A stretch of 64,000 nucleotides of DNA from an uncultured Actinomycetes bacterium (GTDB taxonomy: Bacteria > Actinomycetota > Thermoleophilia > RBG-16-64-13), in assembly GCA_903873715.1 (NCBI GenBank), contig CAIQPS010000080.1:1-64000 (forward strand), read 5' to 3'. The position numbers were made by a program, and so were the translations under genes. Position 1 is the first letter of the stretch; the number at the start of each line of letters is the position of its first letter. Below are positions 51,041 to 62,836 of this stretch, one piece after another. Below the pieces are notes generated by a model. That model had not been told where the DNA came from, searched no databases, and saw nothing but the letters and a program-made list of their open reading frames with translations.

Positions 51041-51067
51041 TTGGCACTCTCACCCAGCGAGTGCCAA
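51041..51067. promoter_or_regulatory. CIRCE-like HrcA operator TTGGCACTC-N9-GAGTGCCAA
   Basis: Perfect 9-bp inverted repeat with 9-nt spacer; consensus is TTAGCACTC-N9-GAGTGCTAA. Confidence 0.7.
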
Positions 51068-51073
51068 AAGTGC

Positions 51074-51102
51074 GTGACGAGCGGCTCGCCATCCGCTATA
51101 AT
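51074..51102 (+). promoter_or_regulatory. Promoter GTGACG-N17-TATAAT upstream of the zinc-ribbon gene
   Basis: Read directly; 34 nt before TTG at 51136. Confidence 0.6.
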
Positions 51103-51135
51103 CTCTGAGCTATCACCGTAGGAGGAAGAAGGGCC

Positions 51136-51462
51136 TTGCCTACTTACGAATACAGATGCCTCTCGTGCGATCATCAGTTCGAGCGCTTCCAGCGCATGTC
51201 GGACGATCCCGTGAAGGAGTGCGAAGTCTGCGGGGAGCCGGTCAAGCGCCTGCTCTTCCCGGTTGCCGTGCACTTCAAGGGCAACGGCTTCTACAGCACG
51301 GACTACGCCAAGAAGAACACCATCGGGACGCCCGGCACCAGCACGGCCAACGGCGGCGGTTCCGACTCCACCGCATCCGCCAAGGACGGCGGCTCCGAGC
51401 CGGCCAAGGCGCCGGAGGCCAAAAAGGCCGAGCCGGCAGCCACCACCTCCAAGAACGACTGA
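51136..51462 (+). CDS. FmdB-type zinc ribbon protein
   Basis: MPTYEYRCLSCDHQFERFQRMSDDPVKECEVCGEPVKRL; TTG start behind GGAGGAAG. Confidence 0.85.
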   Translation: MPTYEYRCLSCDHQFERFQRMSDDPVKECEVCGEPVKRLLFPVAVHFKGNGFYSTDYAKKNTIGTPGTSTANGGGSDSTASAKDGGSEPAKAPEAKKAEPAATTSKND

Positions 51463-51478
51463 GCCACTCGCTCCGCCC

Positions 51479-52359
51479 ATGACCGGCAGCAGGGACTGTG
51501 AGCTGGTCGCGTTCGGCTGTAGCCGCCCCCTTATCGTCCTCACGAACGACGACGGCGTCACCTCGCCTGGGCTCAGCGCGCTCAAGGCCGCCCTCGACCC
51601 GCTCGGCGACGTCCGGATAGTCGCTCCCGACCAGAACCGCTCAGGCGCCGCCCGCAGCATCACCATGCATGCGCCGCTCTGGGTCGAAGAGGTGCCGCTG
51701 CTCGACGGCAGCATCGCCTACAGCACCGACGGCACCCCCGTGGACTGTGTCCGCATGGCGGCTCTCGGCCTGCTCGACCGCGCGCCCGATCTCATCGTCT
51801 CGGGCATCAACCTGGGCGAGAACCTCGGCGACGACATCACGTATTCGGGGACGGTCGCCGCGGCGTTCGAGGGGATCATGCTGGACATCCCCGCCATCGC
51901 GATGTCGGCCCAGGGATATCACCCCGGATACGATCTGAGCGTCCCGGCCCGGTTCGCCCGGCGCCTGGTGGCGCTCGTCCTGGAGAAGGGCTTCCCGGCC
52001 AAGACGGTGCTCACCGTCAACGTGCCCGACCGGCGCTGGGAGGACCTGCGCGGCACCCGCCTGACCACCCTCGGCCGGCGCATCTACGGCGACAAGGTGG
52101 AGCACCGGGCCACCAGTGGCAACCGCCGCCAATACCACATCTACAACGACGACCTGGGGTTCCATCACGCCCCGGGCACCGATTTCGAGGCAGTCTCCGA
52201 AGGCTACGTGTCGGTGACGCCGCTGCACTTCGATCTCATGTCCCACGACGCGCTCGACCGGCTCCGCTCCTGGGAGGGCGCGCTGGGCGGCGACAATCCG
52301 GAAGCCGGCGCCCCCGGGGCCGCCGCGCTCGAGGGCCCCGACCAAGGAGGCCAAGCCTG

Positions 52360-52360
<1 letters not shown>
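51479..52360 (+). CDS. surE: 5'-nucleotidase SurE
   Basis: IVLTNDDGVTSPG, APDQNRSGAARSIT, VSGINLGENLGDDITYSGTV. Confidence 0.93.
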
Positions 52361-55109
<2,749 letters not shown>

Positions 55110-55170
55110 CCGGCCGCCCCGGTCCTGCGCCGGGCGGCGGGCAGAGCCCCGCTACCCGCGCCGGGTGGCC

Positions 55171-56004
55171 CTACGAGGGCCGGAACGACGTCAATACCGG
55201 CTTGGTCCCGTCGACGGTCACTTCCACCAGTCGCTGGATGCGCGGGCGGCCGCCCTGGTCGCGCTCCATGTGAGCGAACAGCGGCTTGATGGCGGTCAAC
55301 TGCTCGCCGACCTCCCTGCTCATCGACAGCCAGTCGGCGACTATCAGTTGAGGATCGGGCGCTTCCACCGTGGCCAGTCCGGCGGTGCCGGGCGTCACGA
55401 CCTGGAAGAACGCCGGGCCCTCCCTGCGTAGCAGCTCGGCCGCGACCACCCACGTGGGCTTCATGTCTGCGGCTTTCTGGAACACGTTGGCCCGGGCGGG
55501 TGTCCCGCGCTTGGCAGTGAGCTGCACGGCGAAGGAGCGGTCCCGCACCGCCGGCAGTTCGTCGTCGGCGTCGCTGACGGCCACCAGCCGGTGATCGCGA
55601 GGCAGCATGTCCACCAGCGCGTTGAGCAGCGTGGATTTCCCCACGTTGGGACCGCCGGACACGATGATCGTCCGGCGAAGGTTGAGCGATCCCGTCAGCA
55701 ACCGGGCTTCGATACCGGTGAGCGTGTTGTTGTCCACGAGGGTGCGGAGCGGCACGTTGAGCACCCGGCGGTCGGGCTGGTTGGCCGCGGCGTACATCAC
55801 CGACCGGGCTGCATCGAGCCCCGGGCCCCGGTCGAGGCGGAACGAGTCGTACGCGCGCACCACGGCCTGGGCCATCTGCGCGGCCAGCATCAGATGCGCG
55901 CGCTCCTCGTCGTTGGGAGCGAGCTCCGCGACGAGTTCATCGGCGAGCTTCTGCATGCCGTGTTCGTAGGCTGCGAGTATCCGTTCGAAACCAGGCACCG
56001 GCAC
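55171..56004 (-). CDS. VirB11/CpaF-like P-loop ATPase, stand-alone
   Basis: GGPNVGKSTLLNALVDMLPRDHRLVAVSDADDELP; WVVAAELLRREGPAFFQVVTPGTAGLATVEA. Confidence 0.65.
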   Translation of the reverse strand: MPVPGFERILAAYEHGMQKLADELVAELAPNDEERAHLMLAAQMAQAVVRAYDSFRLDRGPGLDAARSVMYAAANQPDRRVLNVPLRTLVDNNTLTGIEARLLTGSLNLRRTIIVSGGPNVGKSTLLNALVDMLPRDHRLVAVSDADDELPAVRDRSFAVQLTAKRGTPARANVFQKAADMKPTWVVAAELLRREGPAFFQVVTPGTAGLATVEAPDPQLIVADWLSMSREVGEQLTAIKPLFAHMERDQGGRPRIQRLVEVTVDGTKPVLTSFRPS

Positions 56005-56136
56005 CTCCGGGAGTGATTCTCCGATTCTATCGGCTGCAGAGTGCTGGAGCGAGAGGGGCTCTTCGTGCGGCTGGCGATTGGGTGTTCGAACATGTTAGAT
56101 TGATACCATTCAATCGTTCAACCAGGGAGGGTCTCT

Positions 56137-57099
56137 GTGAGCACACGTCGCTCGATCGGTTTCAGGCTGCCACGCTACGCGGCGGGCATAGTGCTCGGGC
56201 TGGCAATCCTGCTCGGGATCGCGCTGCTGGCCGTGGGATGCGGCGGCAGCGCAACGCCGTCGACCACCGCAGCCCCTGTCACCACCGCTCCGGCGGAGAC
56301 CACGACGACCGCGGCTGCCGAGACCACGACGACCGCGGCGCCCGCCGGCAAGACCGCTCTCGTGCTTGCCTCGACCACGTCCACGAAGGACTCGGGCCTG
56401 TTCGACGTGCTCATCCCCGCGTTCAACACCGCGTACCCGCAGTACGAAGTGAAGGTCGTCGCGGTCGGGAGCGGCGAGGCGCTCAAGCAGGGCGAGACCG
56501 GCGACGCGGACGTGCTATTGGTGCACTCTCCGGCCGCCGAAGAGACCTTCATGACCAACGGCTTCGGCTCCGATCGCAAGGCCGTCATGTACAACGACTT
56601 CATCATCGTGGGCCCGGCGGCCGATCCTGCCGGCATCAAGGGCATGACCGTCGCCGCCGACGCGTTCAAGAAGATCGCCGATTCCAAGTCCCTGTTCTTC
56701 AGCCGCAACGACAAGTCCGGCACCAACACCAAGGAGCTCGCCATCTGGAAAGCAGCAGCCGTCACTCCGGCAGGCGACTGGTACCAGAGCACGGGCCAAG
56801 GCATGGGCGAGACCCTGACCATCACCGACCAGAAGGCCGGCTACACCCTGACCGACCGGGCCACCTGGCTCGCCAAGAAAGAGGCGTTGAAAGGCCTGGT
56901 CCTGCTGGTGGAAGGCGACAAGGCCCTCTTCAACCAGTACCACGTCATCACGTGCAAGAACGGCAAGAACATCCAGGGAGCGAACGATTTCATGAACTGG
57001 ATCGTCTCGGCCGACGTCCAGCAGAACATCATCGCCAAGTTCGGGCTCGACAAGTTCGGCCAAGCGTTGTTCGTCCCCAACGCCGACTCGGCCAAGTAG
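56137..57099 (+). CDS. tupA: Tungstate ABC transporter substrate-binding lipoprotein (TupA-like)
   Basis: LASTTSTKDSGLFDVLIPAF, VAVGSGEALKQGETGDADVLLVHSP, NDFIIVGP; lipobox AVGCGG. Confidence 0.9.
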   Translation: MSTRRSIGFRLPRYAAGIVLGLAILLGIALLAVGCGGSATPSTTAAPVTTAPAETTTTAAAETTTTAAPAGKTALVLASTTSTKDSGLFDVLIPAFNTAYPQYEVKVVAVGSGEALKQGETGDADVLLVHSPAAEETFMTNGFGSDRKAVMYNDFIIVGPAADPAGIKGMTVAADAFKKIADSKSLFFSRNDKSGTNTKELAIWKAAAVTPAGDWYQSTGQGMGETLTITDQKAGYTLTDRATWLAKKEALKGLVLLVEGDKALFNQYHVITCKNGKNIQGANDFMNWIVSADVQQNIIAKFGLDKFGQALFVPNADSAK

Positions 57100-57127
57100 C
57101 GGGGCCGCGTGTAGCAGATAGTATGAT

Positions 57128-57157
57128 GGGGCGTCTCGCCGGCCGGCGAGACGCCCC
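57128..57157 (+). terminator. Perfect 30-nt palindrome between tupA and tupB (attenuator/processing hairpin)
   Basis: GGGGCGTCTCGCCGG/CCGGCGAGACGCCCC; no U-tract; 20 nt before the tupB ATG. Confidence 0.6.
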
Positions 57158-57177
57158 ACTCGCATGGGAGCCAGCAT

Positions 57178-57900
57178 ATGGGGGTTTTCTGGGAGGCCAT
57201 CAAACAGGCCTTTTCCCTCTTGGTACACGGTGACAGCTACGTCTACCAGGTCATGTGGATGTCCATCCGCGTGGCCGGGACGGCGACCATCTTCGGCATG
57301 GTCATCGGGATACCGCTGGGGGCGTGGCTGGGCATCAAGCGCGTGCGCGGTTGGGGGGTCGCCGCGACCATCCTCAACGTCGGCCTGATGCTGCCGCCGG
57401 TCGTCATCGGGCTTTTCGTGTTCCTGCTGTTGTCGCGCCAAGGCCCGCTCGGGTCGCTCAGTCTTCTCTACACTCCCAGCGCGATGGTCCTCGCCGAGTT
57501 CTTCATCGCCGCTCCGGTGATCGCCGCCATCACCATGGGCGGCGTGGCCTCGGTGCCCAAGGACGTGAGGATGCAGGCGATGGGGCTCGGCGCCTCACGG
57601 TGGCAGAGCGTCTGGCTGGTGCTGCGAGAGGCGCGGGTGACGCTGATATCCGGGATCGTCGCCGGCTTCGGCGCGGCGATCAGTGAGGTCGGCGCGGTCA
57701 TGATGGTCGGGGGCAACCTTTCCATCGCCGGACACAATCAGAGCGGGACCATGACCACCGCCACCATGGCGCTGGTCCGCCAGGGAGACTACGCTGGAGC
57801 CATGGCCTTCGGCATGATCCTCATCCTGCTCGCGTTCGTCATCACGTTCCTCCTCACCCGCACGCAGCAGGGACTGCGGCGGAGGTGGCTGCAGTCGTGA
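57178..57900 (+). CDS. tupB: Tungstate ABC transporter permease
   Basis: LMLPPVVIGLFVFLLLSRQGPLG, GFGAAISEVGAVMMVGGN. Confidence 0.9.
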   Translation: MGVFWEAIKQAFSLLVHGDSYVYQVMWMSIRVAGTATIFGMVIGIPLGAWLGIKRVRGWGVAATILNVGLMLPPVVIGLFVFLLLSRQGPLGSLSLLYTPSAMVLAEFFIAAPVIAAITMGGVASVPKDVRMQAMGLGASRWQSVWLVLREARVTLISGIVAGFGAAISEVGAVMMVGGNLSIAGHNQSGTMTTATMALVRQGDYAGAMAFGMILILLAFVITFLLTRTQQGLRRRWLQS

Positions 57901-59045
57901 CGGCAGGGACCGGACGAGACGACGCTCCCTGGGCGATCGAGGCCGAGGGACTGCTGAAACGCTACGGCGACCGCATCGTCGTGTCGGTCGACAGCCTGCA
58001 GGTGCGGGAGGGCGAGGTGCTCGCCATCCTTGGTCCGAACGGCGCCGGCAAGACGACTCTCTTCCGGCTGCTCGCACTCCTCGAACGGCCGGACGAGGGC
58101 ACCATAAGCTACTCGGGACGCCGGGTGGACGTCCACGATCTGGATGTGCGGCGCCGTACGGCGGCGGTCTTCCAGCGGCCCCTCCTCTTCCAGGGCTCCG
58201 TGGAGGACAACATCCGCTTCGGCCTCCGCTTCCGCAAGTTGCCCCGCGCGGAGGTCAAGCGCCGGATCGACGACACGCTGGAGTTGATGGGCATAGCCCA
58301 GTTCGCCTCGGCGGATATCCGCACTCTCTCGGGCGGAGAACTGCAGAGGGTGGCTCTCGCGCGCGCGTTGGCGGTCAAGCCGGAGATCCTCTTCCTCGAC
58401 GAGCCCACGAGCAGCCTGGACGTCCACGTGAGACGGCGTTTCAGAGAGGATCTGCGCCGGGTCGTGGACGGCCTGTCGGCGACCGTCGTCCTCATCACCC
58501 ACAAGTACAGCGAGGCGCTGGCGCTCGCCCGCCGCGTGGTGGTCGTCCAGGACGGTTCGATAGTCCAGGTCGGGACGCCCGAGGAGGTCTTCACGCGCCC
58601 GCAGAACGTGTTCGTGGCCGACTTCACCGGCGCCGAGACCATCTGGCACGCGACGGTGGTCGGGTGCGACGGCGAGGTGTGCGAGTTGCGCACGCAGGCC
58701 GGGGCGGCGGTCCGGGCGATGGGCCGGGGCAGGCCGGGAGAGAAGGTCATGGTGGCCATCCGTCCCGAGGACGTGATCCTCCTTCCTGGCGCCGACGGAC
58801 CGGCCGGCGGCGAGACCTCGCACAACCAGTGGCGCGGGCAGGTCTGCAGCGCCATCCCGACGGGAGGCCTGGTGCGTGTGACGGTCCGGTTGGACGGCAC
58901 CGCGGGCGCGTCGGCTTCTCTGGGAGCCGAAGGCGAGGTCGTCGCTCTTGTCACCCGGGCCGAGGCGTCCGAGTCAGGTCTGGCCGCGGGAAGCGTGGTC
59001 ATCGCGACCGCCAAGGCCACGGCCCTCCACATAGTCACCGGCTGA
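57885..59045 (+). CDS. tupC: Tungstate/molybdate ABC transporter ATPase with TOBE-like C-terminus (GTG 57897 also plausible)
   Basis: GPNGAGKTT, LSGGELQRVALARAL, LFLDEPTSSLD; C-terminal regulatory domain. Confidence 0.88.
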   Translation: MAAVVTAGTGRDDAPWAIEAEGLLKRYGDRIVVSVDSLQVREGEVLAILGPNGAGKTTLFRLLALLERPDEGTISYSGRRVDVHDLDVRRRTAAVFQRPLLFQGSVEDNIRFGLRFRKLPRAEVKRRIDDTLELMGIAQFASADIRTLSGGELQRVALARALAVKPEILFLDEPTSSLDVHVRRRFREDLRRVVDGLSATVVLITHKYSEALALARRVVVVQDGSIVQVGTPEEVFTRPQNVFVADFTGAETIWHATVVGCDGEVCELRTQAGAAVRAMGRGRPGEKVMVAIRPEDVILLPGADGPAGGETSHNQWRGQVCSAIPTGGLVRVTVRLDGTAGASASLGAEGEVVALVTRAEASESGLAAGSVVIATAKATALHIVTG

Positions 59046-59120
59046 ACCCCTCTTACCGTCTCGGTGCGGTAATCTCTCCGAGCCGGGCGCAAGACCCGGG
59101 ATGAGACGAGGAGACGAGAC

Positions 59121-60266
59121 ATGCACGATGCAGTGAGCCTTGCGCTGTTGGCCGGCGGCCGTTCGGTGAGGATGGGAGAGGACAAGGTCTTCGCCGAATT
59201 CGGCGGCACGACGGTCATCGAGTGGATGCGCGACCGGTTCGCCCCGCTGTTCCGCAACGTCTTCTTCGTCACCCGCGAGCCCTCCCGGTTCCACGGCTTC
59301 GGCCTTCCGGTCGTCAACGACGCCCTCTCCGACACGGGCTCCGCGGTCGGTCTGTACACTGCCGTGCTTGCTTCGCCCACCGACCGGGTCATCTGCCTGG
59401 CGTGCGACATGCCGTTCGTGACCCCTCGTTTTCTGAAGACCCTGGCCGACCGCTCGGCCGGCTACGACGTGTTCGTCCCCCGGCACGGCGAGTACATGCA
59501 GCCGCTGTGCGCCGTCTACGGCAAGGGCACGCTGGACGCCTACCGCGAGTTCATCGTCTCGGGTGGCCGGCGCATCTTCGATATCTATCCAGATCTCAAG
59601 ACCGGCTACCTGGACATGGACGGCGGCGAGTACGGCGACCCGGACAAGCTGTTCATGAACGTCAACACGCCGGACGAACTGGCGGCCGCCCGGGAGCGGG
59701 TGGCTGTGGAGGGCGGGGGCTGGCGCGCGGCGCTCCAGCCCCGGATCCAGGCCTTCATGGACGCCAGCCCTATCCCGGTCGTGTCGTTCATAGGCAAGAA
59801 GAAGTCCGGCAAGACCACGGTGCTGCTCGGTGTCATCAAAGAACTGCGCGACCGCGGACACAGGGTGGCCGTCCTCAAGCACGACACTCACGGCTTCGAC
59901 ATCGACATCCCCGATACCGACTCCTACCGGTTCAAGGAACTGGGCACCGAGGTCGTCGGGGTCTCCTCCCCGTGGACGTATGTCTGGGAGGTCCGGGCCG
60001 CGCAGGAGCCGACCCTGGCCGACCTCATCTCGCAGATCCGCGAGCCGGTCGACATCGTCATCACCGAGGGGTTCAAGCAGCAGGATGCTCCCAAGATCGA
60101 GGTCTCCCGCAGCGGCCGCAGCAACACGCTGGTGAGCACTCCCGACGAACTGATAGGCATCACCAGCGACCAGCGCTTCCCGGACTACCCCGTACCGCAG
60201 CTCGATCTGGACGATTTCAAAGGCTTGGCCGACTTGGTGGAAGCGCGTATACTCAGTCAAGTATAA
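59121..60266 (+). CDS. MobA-MobB fusion (molybdenum cofactor guanylyltransferase plus GTP-binding adaptor)
   Basis: LAGGRSVRMGEDK; second domain VVSFIGKKKSGKTTVLLGVIKEL. Confidence 0.9.
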   Translation: MHDAVSLALLAGGRSVRMGEDKVFAEFGGTTVIEWMRDRFAPLFRNVFFVTREPSRFHGFGLPVVNDALSDTGSAVGLYTAVLASPTDRVICLACDMPFVTPRFLKTLADRSAGYDVFVPRHGEYMQPLCAVYGKGTLDAYREFIVSGGRRIFDIYPDLKTGYLDMDGGEYGDPDKLFMNVNTPDELAAARERVAVEGGGWRAALQPRIQAFMDASPIPVVSFIGKKKSGKTTVLLGVIKELRDRGHRVAVLKHDTHGFDIDIPDTDSYRFKELGTEVVGVSSPWTYVWEVRAAQEPTLADLISQIREPVDIVITEGFKQQDAPKIEVSRSGRSNTLVSTPDELIGITSDQRFPDYPVPQLDLDDFKGLADLVEARILSQV

Positions 60267-60307
60267 CGACACGGCCCCTCGGGCCATTACGCATCGGGAG
60301 CTTGAAC

Positions 60308-61288
60308 GTGAATCCGCCTGCGGGGCAGAAGATCGATTATCTCCGGCTATCGGTCACAGACCGGTGCAATTTCCGCTGTGTGTACTGCATGCCGCCGGAG
60401 GGCGTGGAGTTCAAGTCGCACGAGCAGATCCTCGCCTACGAGGACATGGTCTTCTTCGTCAAGACCGCGGTGGAGTTGGGCATCACCAAGGTGAGGATCA
60501 CAGGCGGGGAGCCGCTGGCCCGTAAAGGTCTCACCGATCTCGTCCGCCAGATCCGCGCCATCCCCGAGATCCGCGACGTATCGCTCACCACGAACGGGGT
60601 CATGCTGCCCCGCAACGCCGCTGCACTCAAAGAGGCCGGGCTCAACCGGGTGAACATCAGCGTCGACTCGCTCGATCCCGACCGCTACCGCATGCTCACG
60701 CGCGGCGGCTCGCTCAAGTTCGGTCTCGCCGGCGTCGAGGCCGCCCTCGAACACGGGTTCCACCCGGTGAAGATCAACGTGGTCATGATGCCCGAACTGA
60801 TCAACGAACTCCCCGCCTTCGTCCAGATCACCAAGGACAGGCCCATACACGTCCGTTTCATCGAATGGATGCCGGTCGGCAGTTGCGGTCCGCGCACGGT
60901 GGGCGAGTCGCTGAGCAAGGATCGCCTCATGGCCGAACTGGAGAAGATAGGCTTGGAAGGCCCCGGCGAACTGAAGCCCGTGGCCTCGCCCGGCGGCTGG
61001 GGCCCCGCCCGCTACTACCGCTATCCGGGCTACGAAGGCACGATCGGCTTCATCGGGTCGATGTCCGACCACTTCTGCAACGAGTGCAACCGCCTGCGGC
61101 TCACGGCCGACGGCAAGCTCAAGAACTGCCTGTTCTCGAGCCACGAGGTGGACGCCAGGCCGGCCATGCAGGCCCGGGACCGCGAGGCCGTCTTGGCCGC
61201 GGTGTCCGAGTCGCTCGGCTGCAAGACCTTCGACAAGAACGTGCTGCCCGGCCGCACCGCCCGCAACATGAGCCAGGTAGGGGGCTGA
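60308..61288 (+). CDS. moaA: GTP 3',8-cyclase MoaA
   Basis: CNFRCVYCMP, RITGGEPLARKGL, FCNECNRLRLTADGKLKNCLF. Confidence 0.95.
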   Translation: MNPPAGQKIDYLRLSVTDRCNFRCVYCMPPEGVEFKSHEQILAYEDMVFFVKTAVELGITKVRITGGEPLARKGLTDLVRQIRAIPEIRDVSLTTNGVMLPRNAAALKEAGLNRVNISVDSLDPDRYRMLTRGGSLKFGLAGVEAALEHGFHPVKINVVMMPELINELPAFVQITKDRPIHVRFIEWMPVGSCGPRTVGESLSKDRLMAELEKIGLEGPGELKPVASPGGWGPARYYRYPGYEGTIGFIGSMSDHFCNECNRLRLTADGKLKNCLFSSHEVDARPAMQARDREAVLAAVSESLGCKTFDKNVLPGRTARNMSQVGG

Positions 61289-61289
61289 C

Positions 61290-62297
61290 ATGGCCGAGTA
61301 CGGCGCCGGGCGCCTGAGCCACGTGGACGAGACGGGTGAGGCCCGCATGGTCGACGTCACCGGCAAACAGCCCACCGCCCGCGTCGCCCGGGTGGGCGCC
61401 CGGGTGTGGATGGCCCCCGAGACCCTGCGGCTCCTCAAGGAGCAGGCCCTTCCGAAGGGCGATGTCCTGACCGTCGCCAAGGTGGCCGGGATCATGGCCG
61501 CCAAGCGCACCAGCGAACTGATCCCGCTGTGCCATCCCATCGCGCTGTCCCAGGTGGACCTGAGCTTCGAGATCGTCGAGGAGCAGTCGCGCATAGACAT
61601 CGAGTGCGTCACCCGCACCGAGGACCGCACCGGCGTGGAGATGGAGGCCCTCATAGGCGCATCCGTCGCCGCCACCACCATCTACGACATGTGCAAAGCC
61701 GTCGACCGGGGCATGGTCGTCGGTGACATCCGCCTGCTCGAGAAGACCGGCGGCAAGGAGGACTACGTGCGCCCGGCAGAAGAAGCATCCGCTGCCCCGA
61801 CGGCCGTCGCCCAGCCGGGCGGCCCGTGCGCCATGCCGGCCGACCCGCCGTCGGGCACGGTCATCGCCGCCAACGTCAGCGAATCGAAGGGCGAGCGCAA
61901 GAAGGCCGCTCCCGAGGTAATGCTGCGCGCCGAGCACGGCATCGAGGGCGATGCCCACGCCGGCCCCTGGCATCGCCAGGTGAGCCTGCTCGCCCAGGAA
62001 TCCATCGACAAGATGCTCGCGGCCGGGCTCGACGTCGGCCCCGGCGATTTCGCGGAGAACATCACCACCGAGGGCATCGACGTGGCGGCCCTCCCCATCG
62101 GCACCGTGCTCGACATGGGTGAGGCCCTCGTGGAGGTCACTCAGATCGGCAAGGAATGTCACGCCCGCTGCGCCATCTACTACCAGGCCGGGGACTGCGT
62201 CATGCCCAAGGAGGGCATCTTCGTCAAGGTGCTCCGCGGCGGCCGCGTCGCTCCCGGGGACCCGGTGAGAGTGCGCGCCTGGGGGTTCGGGGCGTGA
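61290..62297 (+). CDS. MoaC-MOSC fusion
   Basis: MoaC: ELIPLCHPI, MEALIGASVAATTIYDMCKA; MOSC: GIEGDAHAGPWHRQVSLLAQESIDKM. Confidence 0.92.
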   Translation: MAEYGAGRLSHVDETGEARMVDVTGKQPTARVARVGARVWMAPETLRLLKEQALPKGDVLTVAKVAGIMAAKRTSELIPLCHPIALSQVDLSFEIVEEQSRIDIECVTRTEDRTGVEMEALIGASVAATTIYDMCKAVDRGMVVGDIRLLEKTGGKEDYVRPAEEASAAPTAVAQPGGPCAMPADPPSGTVIAANVSESKGERKKAAPEVMLRAEHGIEGDAHAGPWHRQVSLLAQESIDKMLAAGLDVGPGDFAENITTEGIDVAALPIGTVLDMGEALVEVTQIGKECHARCAIYYQAGDCVMPKEGIFVKVLRGGRVAPGDPVRVRAWGFGA

Positions 62298-62836
62298 GCG
62301 GGAAGCTCTCGTCGCCCATCCGGGCGGCGGTCGTGACCCTGAGCGACAAGGCCAGCGTCGGCCTGCGCGAGGACGCATCCGGACCGCAGCTCGTGGAACT
62401 GCTCCAGGGCATCGGCGCCGTCACCCGCGACGCCATCGTCATCCCGGACGACCAGCCCACCATCGAGCGGACCCTGGCCGAGTTGGCCGACGCCGGCGAC
62501 GTCGACCTGGTTCTGACCACCGGCGGCACCGGCTTGGCTCCGCGGGACCACACGCCCGAAGCCACCCTCGCAGTCGCCGACCGTCTGGCGCCCGGCTTCG
62601 CCGAAGCCATGCGGGCGGCCTCGCTCGCGATAACGCCCAAAGCCATGCTCAGCCGGGCCACGTCCGCGGTGCGCAAGAAGACGTTGATCATAAACATGCC
62701 CGGGAGCCCCAAGGCCTGCCGGGAGCATTTCGCGGTGATCGCCCCGGTGCTCGACCATGCCGTCGAGACCGTGAGAGGCGAAGCGTTCGAGTGTGCCACG
62801 CCGGAGGCGTCAGCGCCGCCGGCCGAGTCGGTCTAG
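62294..62836 (+). CDS. MogA/MoaB-like molybdopterin-binding protein
   Basis: VVTLSDKASVGLREDASGPQL, TTGGTGLAPRDHTPEAT, INMPGSPKA; GTGA overlap. Confidence 0.92.
   Translation: MSGKLSSPIRAAVVTLSDKASVGLREDASGPQLVELLQGIGAVTRDAIVIPDDQPTIERTLAELADAGDVDLVLTTGGTGLAPRDHTPEATLAVADRLAPGFAEAMRAASLAITPKAMLSRATSAVRKKTLIINMPGSPKACREHFAVIAPVLDHAVETVRGEAFECATPEASAPPAESV

Noticed and set aside
55980-55995. GTTCGAAA resembling a tRNA T-arm
   Set aside because: Lies inside a CDS and no acceptor/anticodon arms could be traced.
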